Of a DNA stretch of 5,854 nt, positions 1 to 5,497 are shown in pieces. The stretch is from AC-9 sp051984395 (GTDB taxonomy: Bacteria; Actinomycetota; Acidimicrobiia; Acidimicrobiales; AC-9). How positions within the stretch are numbered: position 1 is the first letter of the stretch; each line of letters begins with the position of its first letter. The notes below the pieces were generated by a model. It was not told the origin of the DNA, did not search any database, and saw only the letters and a program-made list of their open reading frames with translations. The position numbers were made by a program, and so were the translations under genes. Where the stretch lies: NCBI GenBank assembly GCA_051984395.1, contig JBPYEZ010000025.1, positions 1-5,854 of the forward strand, given 5' to 3'.

Positions 1-1
1 C

Positions 2-490
2 TACACGCTGCTGCGCAACAACACCTACATGCAGAACTTCCTCATGATGGCGCCCGGTATCGCCAAGGCCAACAGCTTCAGCAGCGGGACCGGCGAGGGA
101 GGTGTCGGCCACGTCGACGTGCGCGACGTCGCCGCGGTCGCTGCAGCGATAGCTGCCTCACCGTCCGCACACGCGGGAAGGACCTATTGGCCCACGGGCC
201 CCGAGTCGCTCACCGGAACCGAGGTGGCGGCCGTTCTCTCCAGAGTGCTCGGCCGAACGATCACGTTCCACCCGATGACCTTCGAACAGCAAAAGCAGGC
301 CTTCATCGACGTCGGGCTTCCCGAACCAGTTGCGGATGACCGCGCCAGGGCCTTCGCGCTGATGGCCGAAGGCGACCTGGACTACGTCACCGACGACGTG
401 CCCTCAATCCTCGGCCGCCCGGCCCGCAGCTTCGAACAATTCGCTCGCGACCACGAAGCCGCGTTCTCCCCTGTCAGCGCCACTGCGTGA
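2..490 (+). CDS. NmrA-like NAD(P)-binding protein (atypical SDR), C-terminal part, 5' end outside window
   Basis: The reading frame is open from base 2, so the gene begins before the window; 162 residues to a TGA are visible. They resemble the C-terminal half of NmrA-like atypical short-chain dehydrogenase/reductases. Visible landmarks are the RNNTYMQNF segment near the start, the GHVDVRDVAAVAAA stretch (the usual xDxRDhA motif that follows the Rossmann domain), then a G-x-TYWPTGPESLTGTEVA segment, and a helical end containing GRPARSFEQFARDH. The Rossmann fold with its glycine-rich nucleotide-binding loop would lie upstream and cannot be inspected. Family members act as NAD(P)H-using reductases or as redox sensors, so the substrate is unknown. 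An internal ATG at base 29 is not the true start, because similarity continues on both sides of it. A terminator-like hairpin follows the stop. The family call is fairly sure; the function is not. Confidence 0.8.
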   Translation, partial: YTLLRNNTYMQNFLMMAPGIAKANSFSSGTGEGGVGHVDVRDVAAVAAAIAASPSAHAGRTYWPTGPESLTGTEVAAVLSRVLGRTITFHPMTFEQQKQAFIDVGLPEPVADDRARAFALMAEGDLDYVTDDVPSILGRPARSFEQFARDHEAAFSPVSATA

Positions 491-506
491 GAGGTAGCGC
501 CCACGG

Positions 507-565
507 GGACGAGACGGCTCCGCCAGGACTGACACCGCGACGTGCCAGCCGGTTCTCGTCCTTTT
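507..565 (+). terminator. Bulged 13-bp stem followed by TTTT: terminator or attenuator between the NmrA-like and hydrolase genes
   Basis: Bases 507-519 (ggacgagacggct) pair with 547-551 (agccg) and 554-561 (tctcgtcc), leaving a two-base bulge at 552-553 and a 27-base loop. The stem is followed directly by four T at 562-565. It begins 17 bases after the stop of the NmrA-like gene. The base pairing is seen directly. A role as intrinsic terminator is inferred; the large loop and short T run make it weaker than a textbook example, and attenuation of the hydrolase gene is an alternative. Confidence 0.5.
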
Positions 566-573
566 AACACGTT

Positions 574-589
574 CCTGGCGTTGGCCAGG
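574..589 (+). promoter_or_regulatory. Perfect 6-bp hairpin next to the hydrolase ribosome binding site
   Basis: cctggc (574-579) and gccagg (584-589) form a perfect stem around a four-base loop (gttg). The likely ribosome binding site AAAGGA (593-598) begins three bases later, ten bases before the ATG at 609. The structure could influence ribosome access or mRNA stability; that role is inference. Confidence 0.4.
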
Positions 590-608
590 GAGAAAGGACA
601 CATCATCA

Positions 609-1310
609 ATGAACGCAAACCCAACCTCAATCGTGCTCGTGCACGGCAGCTTCGTGGACGGGTCCGGCTGGCGGCCCGTCTATGACCTGCTGACCCGGGA
701 CGGCTACCAAGTTGCTGTCGTGCAGATCCCCACCCTGTCGTTGCAGGGCGACGCCGCGCTGACACGGCTGGTCCTCGATGCGCAGGACGGCCCCGTGGTG
801 CTTGTCGGCCATTCCTACGGCGGTGCCGTCATCAGCGAGGCCGGCACCCACGAGAAGGTGGAGGCCTTGGTGTACATCGCCGCGTTCGCGCCGGACAAGG
901 GCGAGTCCGTCAGCACGCTCCTCGGCGGCTTCCCGGCCGAGGGGCCGCAGCCCCCGATCTTGCCGCCCAGGGACGGCTTCCTGCTTTTGGACCGGGACAA
1001 ATTCCCCGCATCGTTCGCCGCCGACTTGCCTGGTGATCTGGCCGCGTTCATGGCCGACTCGCAGGTCCCGTCGAGCGTGGACGCCCTCGGCGGGCAGGTC
1101 ACCGACCCACCGTGGCGGACCAAGCCGAGCTGGTACCTGGTCACTACCAAGGATCGGATGATTCCCCCGGCGGCCCAGCGCACCATGTCCCAGCGGGCCG
1201 GGTCAACCGTGGCGGAGGTGGCCGCCAGTCATTCCGTTTTCGTGTCGCAGCCGGCCGCCGTGGCCGACCTCATCAAGCAGGCCGCGTCCGCGGTCACCCC
1301 ACAGGATTAA
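609..1310 (+). CDS. Alpha/beta-fold hydrolase (233 aa)
   Basis: This is a complete cytoplasmic alpha/beta hydrolase of the short, esterase-like type. The N-terminal strand IVLVHGSF carries the HG oxyanion motif (residues 12-13). The nucleophile elbow is G-H-S-Y-G-G with Ser69. Asp182 in TTKDRMIPP and His208 in ASHSVFVSQP fit the other two triad members, so the enzyme should be active. Residues about 95-165 form the variable lid that sets substrate choice; nothing in it lets me name a substrate. No signal peptide or membrane segment is visible, and the length is normal for the family. The ATG is preceded by AAAGGA at a spacing of ten bases. The gene lies 118 bases behind the NmrA-like gene on the same strand; such enzymes often sit together in accessory catabolic or detoxification loci, but the hairpin between them may uncouple transcription. 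The fold is certain and the exact reaction unknown. Confidence 0.9.
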   Translation: MNANPTSIVLVHGSFVDGSGWRPVYDLLTRDGYQVAVVQIPTLSLQGDAALTRLVLDAQDGPVVLVGHSYGGAVISEAGTHEKVEALVYIAAFAPDKGESVSTLLGGFPAEGPQPPILPPRDGFLLLDRDKFPASFAADLPGDLAAFMADSQVPSSVDALGGQVTDPPWRTKPSWYLVTTKDRMIPPAAQRTMSQRAGSTVAEVAASHSVFVSQPAAVADLIKQAASAVTPQD

Positions 1311-1370
1311 TCGCGGCACATGTCTCTGTCATGCAAGAACACCACGGGCAAACCTGCCGCCGCTCCTGAG

Positions 1371-1443
1371 AGCGGACGACGGGACTCGAACCCGCGACCC
1401 TCACCTTGGCAAGGTGATGCTCTACCAACTGAGCCACGTCCGC
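1371..1443 (-). tRNA. tRNA-Gly (anticodon GCC)
   Basis: The minus strand folds into a full cloverleaf of 73 bases. The acceptor stem GCGGACG pairs with CGTCCGC, the D arm is GCTC..GAGC around AGTTGGTA, and the anticodon stem TCACC/GGTGA encloses the loop TTGCCAA with anticodon GCC (plus-strand bases 1408-1410). The variable loop is GGGTC. The T arm has the loop TTCGAGT with stem GCGGG/CCCGT. The discriminator base is T, as in other bacterial tRNA-Gly(GCC). CCA is not encoded and must be added enzymatically. The 5' end lies 16 bases behind the stop of the acyltransferase gene on the same strand, and the 3' end faces the hydrolase gene. Identification is firm. Confidence 0.97.
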
Positions 1444-1453
1444 GTGGCCAACG

Positions 1454-1459
1454 ATCTTA
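1454..1459 (-). promoter_or_regulatory. Possible -10 element (TAAGAT) for tRNA-Gly
   Basis: On the minus strand TAAGAT lies ten bases before the tRNA 5' end and directly behind the TGA stop of the acyltransferase gene. The hexamer resembles a -10 box, but the position 17 bases further upstream reads GGAGCC, not a -35 consensus. The tRNA may have its own weak promoter or be processed from the upstream transcript. Both are inference. Confidence 0.3.
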
Positions 1460-2947
1460 TCAAGACCGGCCTGCCTGGCTCCTCTCAGCGGCGGCCTCGG
1501 CGGCCGGCGGTCGGGGCGCACGGGCGGGCCGGCTGAGCCCGGTCATGGCCCGGTCGGCGTGCTTCTTGAGCTCCTCCAGGGCGTCGACGATGTACCCCGA
1601 GATCGAGTCGACGCCGGGAACGGCCTCCCTGCCTGCGACCAGCCCGAAGTACATCGAGCCCATGTAGCTCATCACCGTGATATTGAGCCCGACGCCCTCG
1701 GCCACTGGTCCCATCGGGTAGATCGCCACCATGCGAGCGCCCACCGAGTACAGCGGCACGTTCGGACCGGGCACGTTGGAGATCACGACATTGAACAACG
1801 GCCTGACCCGATCGAAGACCCGCATGTTCGACACGAGTCGCGCCGCCCGGGCTGCCACTGCAGGAGCGGCGAACTCGGCCCAGTTGGTGAGCGTGTCGGC
1901 CCCGATGGTCTTCTCCTGGTCCTTGGCCATGGTGACCCCGCTGCTGATGGCGCGGAGGCGCTCGACAGGATCATCGATGGTACTGGCCAGTGACACCAGC
2001 ATGGCCGTGACCTGGTTGCCCAGAGCGCCCCCCTCGCCCTTGGCCCGCACCGATATCGGCACCATGGCCACGAGCGACGACTCGGGCTCCTCTCCCCCGT
2101 CGGACAGGTAGCGCCGCAGTGCGCCCGAGCAGATCGCCAGCACCACGTCGTTCACGGTTCCCCCGAGGGCGTTCTTCACCATCTTCACGTCGTCGAGGGA
2201 CACCTCGGCGAAGGCGAACCGACGATGGGGTGTGATGGACGTGTTCAAGGACGTCCGGGGGGCGCTGAAGGGCGCCGGTGGGGGCACGGCGCCCGGCAGG
2301 CGGTTGCGCCTGCGAACGTTCAGCGCCGTGGTGACCGTGCGGCGCAACGCCTTGGCTGCGGCCAGAGGCTGACGCGACAGCGAGTAGAGCGCCCACCCCA
2401 CCAGCTCGAAGTCGCTGGGGATCTTGTCGGGGTGCCATGGAGGGTCCGGTGGCGGCACGACGACGGGCTCCGGCTGCAGATCGAGCAGGTTGACGGTCAG
2501 CTCCTCGCCCGACACGCCGTCGATGGCGGCGTGGTGGGTCTTCGTCACGACCGAGACCAAGCCGCCCTCGAGACCCTCGACCACGTACATCTCCCACAGG
2601 GGCCGTGTCCGGTCGAGCGGTCTGCTGATGACGTCGGCCGCGAAGTCGGCGAGCTCCCGGTGGCCCCCCGGAGAGGGCAGGCACCCCCGGTGCAGGTGGT
2701 AGTCGAGGTCGAAGTCAGGGTCCTCGATCCACAGCGGATGGTGGAGCGCGAACGGCACCTGCACCAGTCGGCGCCGGAAGGGCGGCACGAGGGCGAGCCT
2801 GTTCTCCACCATCGACCGGACCTTGTCGAAGGAGTACCCGCCCGGTACGTCCGTCGGATCGAACACGCACGTGGACGCCACGTGCATGTGCATGTGTGGC
2901 GTCTCCATGTACAAGAAGGTGGCGTCGAGGCCACTCAGGCGCTGCAT
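1460..2947 (-). CDS. Wax ester synthase/diacylglycerol acyltransferase (WS/DGAT family, 495 aa)
   Basis: This enzyme family transfers an acyl group from acyl-CoA to a long-chain alcohol or diacylglycerol, giving wax esters or triacylglycerol stored in membrane-associated lipid bodies. Family signatures appear in order: the start MQRLSGLDATFLYMET, FDLDYHLHR (79-87), PLW (116-118), the catalytic H-H-x-x-x-D-G motif as HHAAIDG (138-144), a GGTVNDVVLA segment (262-271) opening the second domain, and NVVISNVPGP (386-395). The length is typical of actinobacterial members, and the last 25 residues form a Pro/Ala/Arg-rich tail. The ATG at 2947 is chosen because the family start is exact there and GGGGGAGG precedes it by eight bases; the frame stays open further upstream only as a shadow inside the glycosylase gene. 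The frame ends in tandem stops, TGA then TAA. It lies 41 bases behind the glycosylase gene, so cotranscription is likely. Many actinobacteria carry several paralogs, so the preferred acceptor is unknown. Confidence 0.93.
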   Translation of the reverse strand: MQRLSGLDATFLYMETPHMHMHVASTCVFDPTDVPGGYSFDKVRSMVENRLALVPPFRRRLVQVPFALHHPLWIEDPDFDLDYHLHRGCLPSPGGHRELADFAADVISRPLDRTRPLWEMYVVEGLEGGLVSVVTKTHHAAIDGVSGEELTVNLLDLQPEPVVVPPPDPPWHPDKIPSDFELVGWALYSLSRQPLAAAKALRRTVTTALNVRRRNRLPGAVPPPAPFSAPRTSLNTSITPHRRFAFAEVSLDDVKMVKNALGGTVNDVVLAICSGALRRYLSDGGEEPESSLVAMVPISVRAKGEGGALGNQVTAMLVSLASTIDDPVERLRAISSGVTMAKDQEKTIGADTLTNWAEFAAPAVAARAARLVSNMRVFDRVRPLFNVVISNVPGPNVPLYSVGARMVAIYPMGPVAEGVGLNITVMSYMGSMYFGLVAGREAVPGVDSISGYIVDALEELKKHADRAMTGLSRPARAPRPPAAEAAAERSQAGRS

Positions 2948-2955
2948 ACCGGTAA

Positions 2956-2963
2956 CCTCCCCC
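2956..2963 (-). promoter_or_regulatory. Strong Shine-Dalgarno site deciding the WS/DGAT start
   Basis: GGGGGAGG on the minus strand ends eight bases before the ATG at 2947. It selects this start over the much longer open frame that runs into the glycosylase gene. Confidence 0.75.
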
Positions 2964-2988
2964 AAACTGGACTGCAGCTCTCCAGATC

Positions 2989-3864
2989 TTACTTGAGCAG
3001 GCGGGAGAGCCGTCGATCGGCCAGCGGTCGGCCACCCGTCTGGCAGGTCGGGCAGTACTGCAGCGACTTCGTGGCGAACGCCACCTGGCGGACGCGGTCT
3101 CCGCAGACCGGGCAGGGATCTCCGGTACGGCCGTGCACCCGCATACCCGCCCGCTTCTCGGCCTTGAGCCCCGCCGCCGGCAGGCCCGCCGATCGCTCCA
3201 CCGCCTCGGTCAGCACCTCCACCAAGGCGGCGAAGAGCCGCTCCAGCTCGGGTCGGGTGAGCTTGGCCGCGGGCTTGAACGGAGACAGATGGGCCGCGTG
3301 CAGCACCTCGTCCGAGTAGGCGTTGCCGATCCCGGCGATGGCCTCCTGATCCGTCAGCGCTCCCTTGAGCGTCGTCCCCTTCGCCAGAGCACTCTCGAGC
3401 GCACCCACGTCGAAGGCGGGGTCGAGGGCCTCGGGGCCCAACCGAGCCAAGGGCTCGACCTCCTTGGGGGACCGCACGATCCACAGGGCGAGCCGCTTCT
3501 CCGTGCCCGCCTCGGTCACCTCGAAACCGGCGCCGCTCGCCAGCCGCGTTCGTAGGGCCAGCGGCCCTCTGCCCGGCTTGACCGGCGACGTCGGCAGCTC
3601 GTCACGCCATCGCACCCATCCGCCCCGCGCCAGGTGCAGCACCAACCAGAGCGCGTCGGACGCGCCCGCTGAAGCCGTCTCGAAGAGCAGGTACTTGCCC
3701 CGCCGACCGACCGCGGCGACCTCCTGTCCCCGCAGCGCCTCGAGCGGTGGGTCGAAGGTCTTGAGGGCTGAGATGGCGCCCAGCTCGACCTTGGCGATCG
3801 TCTGGCCCCGGAGCCGATCGTCCAGGAAGTGGACCAGGGCCTCCACCTCGGGCAGCTCGGGCAC
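2989..3864 (-). CDS. Fpg/Nei-family DNA glycosylase/AP lyase, zinc-finger type (291 aa)
   Basis: This base-excision-repair enzyme should remove damaged bases from DNA and cut the abasic site. The start is the GTG at 3864: the catalytic residue of the family is the N-terminal proline exposed by Met removal, and this start gives (M)PELPEVE, with Pro2 and Glu3. GAGGAG precedes it by seven bases; a longer ATG frame from 3909 would bury Pro2 and is rejected. Lys57 in GRRGKYLLF fits the conserved catalytic lysine. The helix-two-turn-helix segment holds IAGIGNAYSDEVLHAA with Asn181. The C-terminal zinc finger is C251-x2-C254-x16-C271-x2-C274. Oddities against classical Fpg are that the finger arginine (Arg258 in E. 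coli numbering) aligns with Lys266, the DPRRFG loop is absent (EAGTEKRLALW at 118-128 instead), and the usual HLGMSG methionine is replaced (HLARGG, 77-82). The lesion preference, Fpg-like or Nei-like, is therefore open and I give no symbol. The gene starts 19 bases behind the dut stop, suggesting an operon. Confidence 0.9.
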   Translation of the reverse strand: MPELPEVEALVHFLDDRLRGQTIAKVELGAISALKTFDPPLEALRGQEVAAVGRRGKYLLFETASAGASDALWLVLHLARGGWVRWRDELPTSPVKPGRGPLALRTRLASGAGFEVTEAGTEKRLALWIVRSPKEVEPLARLGPEALDPAFDVGALESALAKGTTLKGALTDQEAIAGIGNAYSDEVLHAAHLSPFKPAAKLTRPELERLFAALVEVLTEAVERSAGLPAAGLKAEKRAGMRVHGRTGDPCPVCGDRVRQVAFATKSLQYCPTCQTGGRPLADRRLSRLLK

Positions 3865-3871
3865 CGGTGCG

Positions 3872-3877
3872 CTCCTC
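3872..3877 (-). promoter_or_regulatory. Shine-Dalgarno site deciding the glycosylase GTG start
   Basis: GAGGAG on the minus strand lies seven bases before the GTG at 3864 and inside the short gap behind dut. It supports the GTG start that places the catalytic proline at position 2. Confidence 0.7.
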
Positions 3878-3883
3878 GGACCC

Positions 3884-4333
3884 TCAGCGCCCCGTATGGC
3901 CGAAGCCACCCGTGCCGCGCTGGCTCTGCGGCAGCTCTTCCACCGGCCGGAACCCCGCCACCTCCACGCGCTGGATCACCAGTTGGGCGATGCGGTCACC
4001 ACGGTGCACGCGGTAGACGGTACTGGGGTCCGTGTTGACGAGCAGGACGCGGATCTCGTCGCGGTAGCCGGCGTCAATCAGGCCGGGGGTGTTCAGGCAG
4101 GTCACCCCGTGACTGAGGGCCAGCCCGCTGCGAGGCTGGACGAACCCGGCGTAGCCGTCGGGAATGGCCACGGCGACGCCGGTCGGCACCAGGGCGCGGC
4201 CCCCGCCCGACTGCAGCGTGGCATCCTCCCGCGCCATCAAGTCGGCGCCCGCGTCGCCGGTCCGGGCATAGGCGGGAAGGGGCAGCTCAGGGTCGAGCCG
4301 CCTGACGGCCACGTCGATCACGGCCCCGACCAT
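3884..4333 (-). CDS. dut: Deoxyuridine 5'-triphosphate nucleotidohydrolase (dUTPase, trimeric type, 149 aa)
   Basis: dUTPase hydrolyses dUTP to dUMP and pyrophosphate, which keeps uracil out of DNA and supplies dUMP for dTMP synthesis. All five motifs of the homotrimeric family are present (numbering from the 4333 start): DAGADL (27-32), PRSGLA (67-72), GLIDAGYRDEIRV with Asp87 and Tyr90 (85-96), GDRIAQL (112-118), and the flexible C-terminal arm RGTGGFGHTG (139-148) that closes over the active site. The length is normal. Three in-frame starts exist: GTG at 4354, ATG at 4345 and ATG at 4333. I choose 4333 because GAGGA (4345-4349) lies 11 bases upstream and the resulting N terminus resembles other actinobacterial dUTPases; the others would add three or seven residues. 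The stop is 19 bases before the glycosylase start, so the two DNA-quality genes are probably cotranscribed. Confidence 0.95.
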   Translation of the reverse strand: MVGAVIDVAVRRLDPELPLPAYARTGDAGADLMAREDATLQSGGGRALVPTGVAVAIPDGYAGFVQPRSGLALSHGVTCLNTPGLIDAGYRDEIRVLLVNTDPSTVYRVHRGDRIAQLVIQRVEVAGFRPVEELPQSQRGTGGFGHTGR

Positions 4334-4435
4334 ACCGTCGCCCATCCTCGCCACCGCCGCCGCACGCTGGCGTGTTCTCGTCGCGATTCGAGCGAGCTCA
4401 ATTCATCTGGCGTTCAGCCGCCGGCGCCCCGGCCA

Positions 4436-4451
4436 ACGGCCTTCGGGCCGT
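4436..4451 (-). terminator. Perfect 6-bp hairpin behind the coiled-coil gene, possible terminator without a U-tract
   Basis: ACGGCC and GGCCGT pair perfectly around a four-base loop (CGAA in the minus-strand transcript, TTCG on the plus strand). The hairpin starts two bases after the TGA of the coiled-coil gene. No T run follows, only TTGGCC and another GC-rich stretch. It could end or pause transcription before dut, or protect a 3' end. The pairing is seen; the role is inferred. Confidence 0.4.
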
Positions 4452-4453
4452 CC

Positions 4454-5338
4454 TCAGGCGCTCCTGGCCGCCGGGCGGCGATCTCCGCTCGTCCGGCGCT
4501 GACGGGCCGGAGCCTGCTCGGCGGTCTCGTCGGACACCCGCTCGATCCGCTTCGTCGTACCACCCCCGTCGACCTCACGGGTCTCGTCGGCCTCGGGGTC
4601 ATGCTCGAGATGCGCCGACTCGCTGGTCGCCGGGTCCACCAATCCGTCGGCATCGCCGACGTCGGGAAGCGCCGCACCCGGGCCGCGTGGGCCGTTGCCG
4701 CCACCGATCACGCCCTCGAGCAGCTCACGCAGGCGAGCCAGCTCGCCCAGCGTGGCCCGACGCTGCTCCTCGAGACGATCCAGCTCCTTGCGAGCCTCCG
4801 ACAGCTGGACCTGGGCCTCCTCCCAGACCGCCGTGGCCCGCTCCTCGGCTGCCTCCTCGGCCTCCTTGATGAACCGCTCCACCTGGAGGCGGGCTCGGTC
4901 GACCTCTTGGCCAGCTTCCTCGCGCTGCTGGCGGGCGTCCTCGGCGATCTCGGCGGCCTGACCCTCCGCCGAGGCAACGAGGTCGTCGGAGGCGTGGCGG
5001 GCCTTCTCCCGCTCCTCCTCGGCCTCGGAGACGATGTTGCTTCGCAGCTCCTGGGCGGCCTCCCAGGCGTCGCGCAGGATCTGCTCGGCCCGTTCCCCCA
5101 GCGACCGGACCGAGGGCGGCAGGGAATCGCCCGATCGCTCCTCGAGGTCGGCGACCTTGGACTCGAGGCCGTGGACACGGCGCGCCGCGGCAGCCAGGCG
5201 GGCCTCCCCCGCCTCTATGTGCGACTGGGCGTCACCGGCCCACCGCTCGTACTCCGCCAGGTACGCATCGACCTGATCCCGGTCGTAGCCCCGCATCACG
5301 ATGGCAAAGCGGGGTCGCTCCGTAGCATGCTCGCTCAT
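4454..5338 (-). CDS. DivIVA-domain coiled-coil protein (294 aa)
   Basis: Residues 10-30 (RFAIVMRGYDRDQVDAYLAEY) match the N-terminal membrane-curvature-sensing motif of the DivIVA family (F..v.RGYd..qVD.yl). A long, highly charged Glu/Ala/Arg-rich helix follows at about 31-210 with heptad-like hydrophobic spacing, interrupted near 69-76 by a Gly/Pro/Ser break. The block SVRSLGERAEQILRDAWEAA (76-95) recalls Scy/FilP-like actinobacterial coiled-coil proteins. A Gly-rich hinge (209-221) leads to an acidic and then Arg-rich, probably disordered tail. There is no signal peptide or membrane span. It probably polymerises at the membrane and takes part in polar growth, septation or scaffolding, but its partners are unknown. 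The ATG at 5338 is chosen because the DivIVA motif should sit close to the N terminus; AGGAGAGGA (5352-5360) precedes it at a rather long spacing. The frame stays open further upstream, so a longer start cannot be excluded. It is divergent from orn and 120 bases ahead of dut. Confidence 0.8.
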   Translation of the reverse strand: MSEHATERPRFAIVMRGYDRDQVDAYLAEYERWAGDAQSHIEAGEARLAAAARRVHGLESKVADLEERSGDSLPPSVRSLGERAEQILRDAWEAAQELRSNIVSEAEEEREKARHASDDLVASAEGQAAEIAEDARQQREEAGQEVDRARLQVERFIKEAEEAAEERATAVWEEAQVQLSEARKELDRLEEQRRATLGELARLRELLEGVIGGGNGPRGPGAALPDVGDADGLVDPATSESAHLEHDPEADETREVDGGGTTKRIERVSDETAEQAPARQRRTSGDRRPAARSA

Positions 5339-5390
5339 CGGCTCTCGGTCGTCCTCTCCTGTTGTCGAATCGCTCTCAGCCTGTGCTCTC

Positions 5391-5412
5391 GAGCCGGCCT
5401 CCTCGCCGGCTC
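5391..5412. repeat. Perfect 8-bp inverted repeat in the divergent spacer
   Basis: GAGCCGGC (5391-5398) and GCCGGCTC (5405-5412) flank six bases. In the minus-strand transcript the loop reads GAGGAG, itself Shine-Dalgarno-like, 53 bases before the coiled-coil start. It could be an RNA hairpin in that gene's leader or a dimeric-regulator binding site between the two divergent genes. The symmetry is certain; the role is inferred. Confidence 0.5.
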
Positions 5413-5485
5413 CCGCGATCGCCCACCGTTGCACCACGCTACCCGCGGCACGACTAGGCAAACCACGAGTCTGGATGCTCCGACC

Positions 5486-5491
5486 TACGAT
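5486..5491 (+). promoter_or_regulatory. -10-like hexamer TACGAT placing transcription at the orn GTG (leaderless)
   Basis: TACGAT fits the TAnnnT pattern of actinobacterial -10 boxes and ends six bases before the GTG at 5498, so transcription would begin at or next to the start codon. No Shine-Dalgarno sequence is visible before the GTG, and no good -35 is present. Leaderless mRNAs are common in actinobacteria. The hexamer is seen; promoter activity is inferred. Confidence 0.45.
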
Positions 5492-5497
5492 GCGGCC

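Noticed and set aside
1294..1521. Minus-strand open frame with a DVAQLVEHHLAKVRVAG-like peptide
   Set aside because: It is the direct translation of the tRNA-Gly gene itself, a common false gene call.
1320..1667. Plus-strand open frame across the tRNA, containing a GRRDSNPRPSPWQGD-like peptide
   Set aside because: This peptide is the well-known translation of the antisense strand of a tRNA gene; the rest lies antisense to the acyltransferase.
2967..2985. 5-bp inverted repeat (ctgga/tccag) between the glycosylase and acyltransferase genes
   Set aside because: It is short, has a nine-base loop and no T tract; it is within what chance would give.
2225..3319. Long plus-strand open frame (364 codons)
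   Set aside because: It is antisense to two well-identified genes; its composition is that of a GC-rich shadow frame and no motif is visible.
2948..3484. N-terminal extension of the WS/DGAT frame into the glycosylase gene
   Set aside because: The extension is an out-of-frame shadow of the glycosylase; the family N terminus and a strong ribosome binding site fix the start at 2947.
4355..4410. Possible LexA-type SOS operator upstream of dut
   Set aside because: The GAAT/GAAC-like pieces do not form the palindrome TCGAAC-N4-GTTCGA.
5436..5461. TTGCCT and TAGCGT on the minus strand as a promoter for the coiled-coil gene
   Set aside because: The spacing is only 14 bases and the -10 match is poor, so it is not supported.
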